The notes under the pieces: generated by a model | The model's database searches: none | Told to the model about the DNA's origin: nothing | Seen by the model: the letters and a program-made list of their open reading frames with translations, nothing else | Made by a program: the position numbers and the translations under genes | Shown: positions 57,921 to 64,000 of the stretch, one piece after another | Layout: every line of letters begins with the position of its first letter | How positions within the stretch are numbered: position 1 is the stretch's first letter | Assembly: GCA_030762935.1 (NCBI GenBank) | Contig: CM060898.1 | Location: 99,207,281-99,271,280, forward strand | Direction of reading: 5' to 3' | Source of the DNA: Hymenopus coronatus | Lineage: Eukaryota; Arthropoda; Insecta; Mantodea; Hymenopodidae | DNA: 64,000 bases

Positions 57921-57959
57921 AATAAAAAGGAAACATTATTTCAAAAAGTTTGCAATAAA
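57921..57959 (+). promoter_or_regulatory. Candidate proximal poly(A) signals
   Basis: Two AATAAA hexamers at 57921-57926 and 57954-57959, about 210 and 240 bases after the TAF4 stop codon. They are plausible proximal cleavage signals, but AATAAA is frequent in such AT-rich DNA. Confidence 0.4.
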
Positions 57960-60900
57960 ATTTGAAACCAATGGACAGTGATAACTCAACTAAGGCTCCC
58001 AGGCAGGTGTTATATACATCTCTCCCAATTTCTATAATTTCTGAATTGAGTAAATTTATGTTTTTGTAACAGTTTGTAATCCGTACAGTAATTTTCTTGA
58101 GGCAACTGATAAAATAGGTGTAGTTTTATTCTTACATGTAGTTTAAAAAGTATTCTCTCTCTTTCTCGTTCTATCTTATCTTTTCTGTTGGATGAATTTC
58201 AGTTTTAGATATGGTTCACATCAAGCATTGAAAATGGAAAAGGAAAAGAGAAGTAGGGACAAGTAGATTTTATCTAACATGAAATACTAACTCTTAATGC
58301 ATTTTTGCCATGACTTTAAAAACAATTTTAGTTTGTGCAGACATTTTGCAAAAATTGCAAGTTATAAATTCAGGTTATGAGAAACACAACACAGATTTTA
58401 TTAAAAAGCTCACATGATATTATTAAATAATATCTTCAGCTGAGTGCTTAAGTTAGCTGCTGACGATATTGCTGTTATTTTTAAAGTGAGTTACTTATGT
58501 GGATGCTAATAGAAACTATAGATTTCAAATTTTCTAATAAACATTTTATCTCATAGCTTTCTACACAAAATGTTTCTTAACACAATATTATTGTGTTTAA
58601 ATGCTAGTGAACTACACTAAGGCACAGGAAAATTCCATTTTATTTGTTACAGCAATGTACAAATAAGTTAATACTGTTATTCCCTCTTAAAAAATATGTA
58701 AGGTATTAAGAAATTGGGATGTAAAGAATTGTTAAATATTTAACAAGAAGCAAAACAATGATAACAATAAATTTCACTGGTAATAAAATTTGGGAATTGG
58801 TGCATACTACTCTCATTGTTAAAATCACCCTTATGTAATATCTGAGATTGATTGATCTTAGCTCCCTTTTCTATAAACAATTTTTATTCATCTATACAAC
58901 AAACCTCTTTGTTCTTATGGACATTATACTTATTTCTCTTTTCTTTTTCTTCATTAAAATATTGAATATGTATAATTCAAATGTATTTTACATTTCCTTC
59001 AGTATTGAACTTTTGATACTTTCCTTTTGTCTTTTTCTAGGAGTAGTTGTTAACTTTGCATTAAAATAATTAAGCACCGTCATTTTCTAATCAGCATATT
59101 ATTGCACTTAAAGCAGAATGTGGTTAAACCTCTCTTTTGCATTTTTCAATGTTCCAGCAAAGAAGTTGTAAAGGGATGGGAAATGTAAAGTGGAAATTAT
59201 TTTTAGGCCTTCTAATATGCACATAAATTCCTTTCATATATAGTAGCATGAAATTTTGTTCTATTTATTGTATATTGATGAATACTAAAATACTTTATTG
59301 TTATTTATAAAGAAATAGTTCAAATGTACTACACATCTAAATAGCGCTACTTTTAAGGAGGGCTTGAGGGTACGTCAGGAAAAATGCAGTGCATACATGC
59401 ACCTTGGTTGAAGTGCTTATACTGCCTACAGTAAGGGCTAATGCCATGAAATGTACATTAGACAATGCTTCAAGTAGCCCATCCAAGTGCAATGCTGCAC
59501 ATAAATGCAGACAAGTACTGCAGATTTCTATCGACTGCTTGAAACCACAACCTTAATTGTGTGGATTCACCGTACATAAAGCACCCTCAAGCACTCCAAA
59601 ATGACTCAAACTGCAGAATGTTCAAAATTATGTGTATATAACTATATGGTTGAAAATACAATAATGTACAATAAGGCTCAGAATTATGAAGCATATTTTA
59701 GCTATATTTTGTCTGTAATTTAATGGATTCATTCTGTATTAAAAAACAGAAAAACATTCCAAAACAACAAAATTTGCTGGATGTTCAAAATTTTGCAACA
59801 TAAATATGAGGTTACAATTATTAGAGAAATATAAGGAACTGTAAAAGTTGAATATATGACAGAGAAATAGTATTTTCAAGAATGTAAAAGTGGGGTTTTA
59901 CTGTTTACAACCTTTTCAACTTTAAAAACTAATTAAAAAACATATAATGCTGGTTCATATTTCTTCTACTAAGTGGAAGAGTTATTTATTTAAAGTACCT
60001 TATATTTAGAGCCAGTGAAATATATATTCCATTGAGATATGCATTTAATTCTTGTTAATGCCTGGGAGCGATTTAATTCTAAAAGCCACAAAGCTAAAGA
60101 ATACTATCTCCGGTTTCAAGATGTGTTCAAAAACAAACAGAAAATGTTTAAATATAAGACTAAATGTAACCATGCACCATAAAAATTTGTCTGCAAATAC
60201 TATGGTTGAGAAATAACCCAAGTGCAATTGTGCCTGTAAGTGTGATATCAGTGTTATCATAAACAAGAGCAAACAGTGAGTGTACTTTTGCACTGCAAGT
60301 TAATCAAGAAGGGAAATGATACTGACCTGACTGTGTGTTAATGAGGTTTTAGGCTGTTGCTGCAGGTTAAGAATTAAAAATAAAAGAAAGAAAGGGGGAA
60401 AAAAAGAAATCAAAGTAACATATTTGTAATAGACATGTAGTAATACTTGTCCTAGCACAGAAACTTGTAGTGCAGCATTTCTTGGTGGACTCCTACGCAA
60501 TTCCGTTCAAAAGTGATTATTTCTATTACATATTTTACACTTTGTCTTTATTAATTACAATAATGTATAAAAGAGTTGCCTGTGTACATATTAATGTGTA
60601 AATAATGAACATGTATCCATTTGATGATCATTACTAGATAAAATGTTATTTTGTATATTTCTTGGGGGCCATTTTCTGAAACTGAATGTGTTTTAATAAT
60701 GGTGATATAGTTTTTGTGGACTTGGCTTCTTTATAACATCTTCCATTGGAAGGCACTTTTGACTACATAAATTACAGAACAAGGAGGAAAAAGAAAGTAC
60801 AATTTCATTAATGTTTGCATTGTTGCTTTCAACTGAAATATTGTTTAAAAGCTTATGTTTTATTAAAAATTTGTTGGTGTTGTTATTGTCTATTACAGTA

Positions 60901-62308
60901 CCAAATTGGAAATGTTTGATAGGTGTAAATAATGTGGACATTGTAGAAAGTTACCATTAGTATAGAATTATTTTGATATTCTTTAATTTATTTTTATTTT
61001 GCAAAAGTTTTTATATTGAAAAAATATATATAATAGTAAAATAATATCTAGCTGAAGTAAAAACCTAAGATATTTAAAAATGAAATTGCACATATTAAAA
61101 CACTATTGCAAAAATGGTAATATAACACTCCTTTGGCTAGTTTTCAAGTTAAAGAGTGAAAGTCATTTAATACTTTTAAAATTGTTTTAAAGCAAACCAA
61201 TTCTCATGCTTTTCTTTGGAAGAGCAAAATGTTTTGTCTTGAAAGATATTTATCAAAATATAGACAATCATATATACATTTTGTCATAACTTTGAGGAAT
61301 AATTACAAGGTGAAGTAAAAATATTTGTTTCAACTTGTCATACCACAATGATATGAGAAATTTTATAGATTTTTATTTATGACCATTCATAATTTTTAGT
61401 TTTAGTTCATTTAGTGTTGCTCATTTAGAAGAGTAACTGCCTGCCTTAGATTCTATAACTTGTATGAAGAGCAAACTTCACTTGTGAGCATAATCCAAAG
61501 GAATTCCGGTCATTTCCAATCCATGAATTCCAACAGTTCATACCTGATTTTCAATTCTGTGGTGTTTGTTCAGATCATATCTTCAAAGTGCAATTTTCAG
61601 ATAAGATATCTACATTATATATACCCCTACTGCTCAAACTTTGTACTTGGAGTTTGTGTGGTTTCATGTAATGTTGGCTATATTGTGATTGCAACATTGC
61701 CAGAGTTGCTGGTAAAAAATAGCTGAGTGCAAATTTCTAATATTTCTCAAGCGGCATATAAATCAGGTACATAAGTTTTGAACATCAGTGAATAATTAAT
61801 TTGTTGTTTAATTGAAAGTAACATTGTGCAACATATATAGTTTAAATTGAGTACATTCAATAATAAGGAAAGAAATTAAAGCAAACTTTCTCATTTCAAT
61901 GAGAAAAATTAGATTGATGGTACAAGAAAATACTTGTCACTGTGATTTAAGATTGTGAAGACTGTTCCATTCAAATTTATACTGTATGATAATTGTGCAT
62001 TTCTTGTGCTTTTCATATTAGTTTATGAATGTGATTTACTTTCTTTTTCAATGAAGCTGTGCCCATCTCCCTTTTGTGCTAAAACATGCTTTGCACCTCT
62101 ATAATTCATGTCTTTTCCATATCTTTCAGAACTGCTTTCAGCAACTTCTGGCCTCCATTGAAAAGCTCTGCTTCTTTAAAAGATAATAACAAGGTTTGGT
62201 ATGGTTGGATGCTTCTTTCTATCATAGTAGGCATAAATATGTGCATGTATAGTGTCTAATTGGAAGCACCAAAATTGATAACCAGACAAGGATGTTGTTT
62301 CCCCCCCT

Positions 62309-62315
<7 letters not shown>

Positions 62316-62363
<48 letters not shown>
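62316..62363. repeat. (CT)n microsatellite
   Basis: About 24 ct units preceded by a C-rich run (62301-62315). Confidence 0.97.
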
Positions 62364-62367
<4 letters not shown>

Positions 62368-63554
62368 GCTTGTTGCATTCCAGTTGGTTCAAGAATTTTG
62401 TTTATCCTCTTTTAAAGCTTTGCTGCTGATAACAATTTTAGGCATAGTCCAAGAGCTGCTGCATTTTGTTGTAAATTGTTAATAGCTGGTATAGTGGACT
62501 GCCCACGAACCTTCACATATTATACTTGCACATTTTCTGGGGGTTCCCTCCCCAATCTTCATTTGGTAAGTTTTTGGGCAATTTCAGAAGCAGATCAGAG
62601 CAGCAACATTGAGGCATGAAGTATGTTATACAATCCTAGAGCTTCAGTGCTAAGGTTTTATTCTATCTGAAGATCCAAGTGTTCACACATATGCATGTGT
62701 ACTGTGTTTTGTTTAATTATTCAGTTTGCAATAAATTAGGTAGCCTATTACCATAATGGCTCTGGGCCTCAAAGAAAGAAACATGATAATGCAGAAAGAC
62801 AGGCAGGCAACCCCTCTCTCTTCTCCCCCCCCCCCAAGCCCTAATTTCCTCGTAGAATTGCATCCAAGAAAAGGTGTGTACATAGTACTCTTCTCCTCTT
62901 CAAAGAATTTGTGAGTCCTTAATATTCCAATACCTGGCTATTGAGTGCCACACCTTGATGCAAACTCAAGTTCACTTTGTAGGTCATTAAATTAACATCA
63001 TTTTATTAGACATTCTCACTTGTATAAAGAACATGAATTAAAGTTATAATTACACTATCATAATAACCACAAATAGAAGTAAATAACTACAGATAACATT
63101 TTTATTACAAAGAACAACTGGATGCATATGATTAGAAATAGCCCAATGTGGCAGCAAAGCTGCTTCTTTGTGACTGACCACTCGGAATGCTGTCCTGTGA
63201 TTGGTTCAAGAAATCTTAATGGGTAAAGCTTATCTTTTTATTTTGCAAATGTACCAAATTTAACTGCTGTCAGGTGAAATGGGGTATACAGAAGCTGGAT
63301 AAAGGTTTGTGTCCTTAGCCATGGCATGGTTTGTACAAGCATCTTCTGTTCCCAACCACAGAATGCTTTCAATTCAAGTCCATACATGGTGGCCATGTGT
63401 AGGGCTGACATCCATTCAGCCTCTTGGTGTGTTTGAGGAGTGCAATAGGTGTAGTCTGTAAGTTGCTTGGGGAAGCATGGAGGTGATCATATCTTCCCAT
63501 GTAGGCTGGATGATTTTCCACCTGTCATGCATCATGGGTAAAATTGGCAGCCAG

Positions 63555-63770
63555 GGTCAGTCTAGGTAGCTCAGTTTGATTAGGAGCTGACCTTCTGATC
63601 CCAAGGTTGTGGGTTCAAACTTGGTCCAGACCATACCTATTAAGTCTTTAAAAGGACAGCCCCATGTCAGTAGATTTAGTAGCATGTAAAAGAAAACACC
63701 TGCAGGATGAGCTTCTGGCACACCAGTGGCACTTATATAATTTTGGTAATTGATTCCATTGGTAGCAAAC
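63555..63770 (+). repeat. SINE-G copy 2 (better copy)
   Basis: tRNA-like 'gtctaggtagctcagtttga', box B 'ggttgtgggttcaaacttgg', body with 'agtctttaaaaggacag', 'catgtaaaagaaaacacctg' and 'caccagtggcacttatataa'. Same family as 8508-8690. Confidence 0.8.
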
Positions 63771-64000
63771 CATTTTTTTTCCCAGTCAGGTTGGTAGGCC
63801 TAGACCTACAGAGGCTTTTGTGCCACAAATGTGATGATGATGATCACCGCCACCAAGTCACACGTAAGTTTTTACCTTGGATGTAACATTGAAGTAAACT
63901 TCATGCAAAGCAGCCGATTTTACCTTCTGAACTCTCTTCAGGTCGCTCATGAGAGTGTCAAGCAAAGAACTCCTATAATTTGTGTGCAGAAGTTGGTAAC

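Larger units (their letters stand above)
57715..63550 (+). other. TAF4 3' UTR and downstream flank
   Basis: AT-rich sequence after the stop with no open frame I can assign. AATAAA-type signals occur at 57921, 57954, 58766 and 62730; which one is used cannot be told from sequence alone. A CT microsatellite lies at 62316-62363. There are no clear copies of the repeat families seen in the introns, which contrasts with the gene body. Confidence 0.6.

Noticed and set aside
59000..63000. Small open frames in the downstream flank (for example 61460-61726)
   Set aside because: Short, AT-biased, and without domains or splice support.
1..64000. CRISPR arrays, operons, riboswitches, bacterial mobile elements
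   Set aside because: The window is animal nuclear DNA with spliced exons. The tandem repeats found are two-unit duplications or microsatellites, not spaced arrays.

Overview
This is a 64 kb piece of an AT-rich animal nuclear genome. It is dominated by one protein-coding gene on the + strand, TAF4, a core subunit of the general transcription factor TFIID. I can place 12 coding exons between 6929 and 57714, all with GT-AG introns. They encode about 639 residues: part of the central linker, the complete TAFH/NHR1 domain, a Ser/Thr/Pro/Gln-rich linker, the histone-fold region and the conserved C-terminal domain, ending at the stop codon. The first exon(s) and the promoter are not recognisable here and probably lie upstream. 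Everything after 57714 is 3' UTR or flank, and no other cellular gene is supported.

The organism is a metazoan, most likely a protostome and plausibly an arthropod. The C-terminal TAF4 wording (for example 'AEHRIDVIKVDPRYE' and 'KAKEMQRAEMEELRQREAN') is closer to what I recall of insect TAF4 than of vertebrate TAF4. The long introns, Penelope-like elements, mariners and many tRNA-derived SINEs would suit a large-genome arthropod such as a chelicerate. The species cannot be fixed from the sequence.

The introns hold many transposons. (1) SINE-A is a tRNA-derived family with at least ten copies, several with clear target-site duplications (TSDs). (2) Four other tRNA-like SINE families are present, here called E, F, G and H. 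(3) Family B is a dispersed element of about 0.9 kb with short inverted ends and a terminal hairpin, with copies near 1.7, 11.3, 20.1, 39.3, 49.1 and 54.7-56.6 kb. (4) Family C is an element of about 1.0-1.25 kb with inverted ends reading tatttatccgaatacaaga and an internal array of about 180-bp units, near 31.3, 41.4, 47.4 and 51.5 kb, plus pieces. (5) A 2.5 kb insertion with 26-bp inverted ends splits one C copy. (6) There is a near-intact but dead mariner with 29-bp ends (13.2-14.5 kb), a second mariner fragment, another Tc1/mariner-type transposase relic and a pogo/Tigger-type relic. (7) Three 3' ends of Penelope-like elements carry GIY-YIG endonuclease remains. (8) Two decayed Ty3/gypsy copies and a third LTR-like end carry primer-binding sites resembling the 3' end of tRNA-Leu.

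Layout: 1-6.9 kb, intron or 5' flank with SINEs, B and a mariner piece; 6.9-10.5 kb, two exons around an antisense gypsy copy; 10.5-22.6 kb, a transposon-rich intron; 22.6-29.4 kb, the TAFH exon and two more exons around pogo and gypsy relics; 29.4-36.8 kb, an intron with a C element and LTR; 36.8-46.6 kb, the linker, histone-fold and C-terminal-domain exons; 46.6-57.6 kb, repeat-rich introns around a 51-nt exon; 57.6-64 kb, last exon, 3' UTR or flank and one SINE. The window holds no clearly novel biochemical system. The points of most interest are the uncharacterised repeat families B and C, their nested insertions, and the in-frame alternative splicing possibilities of TAF4.
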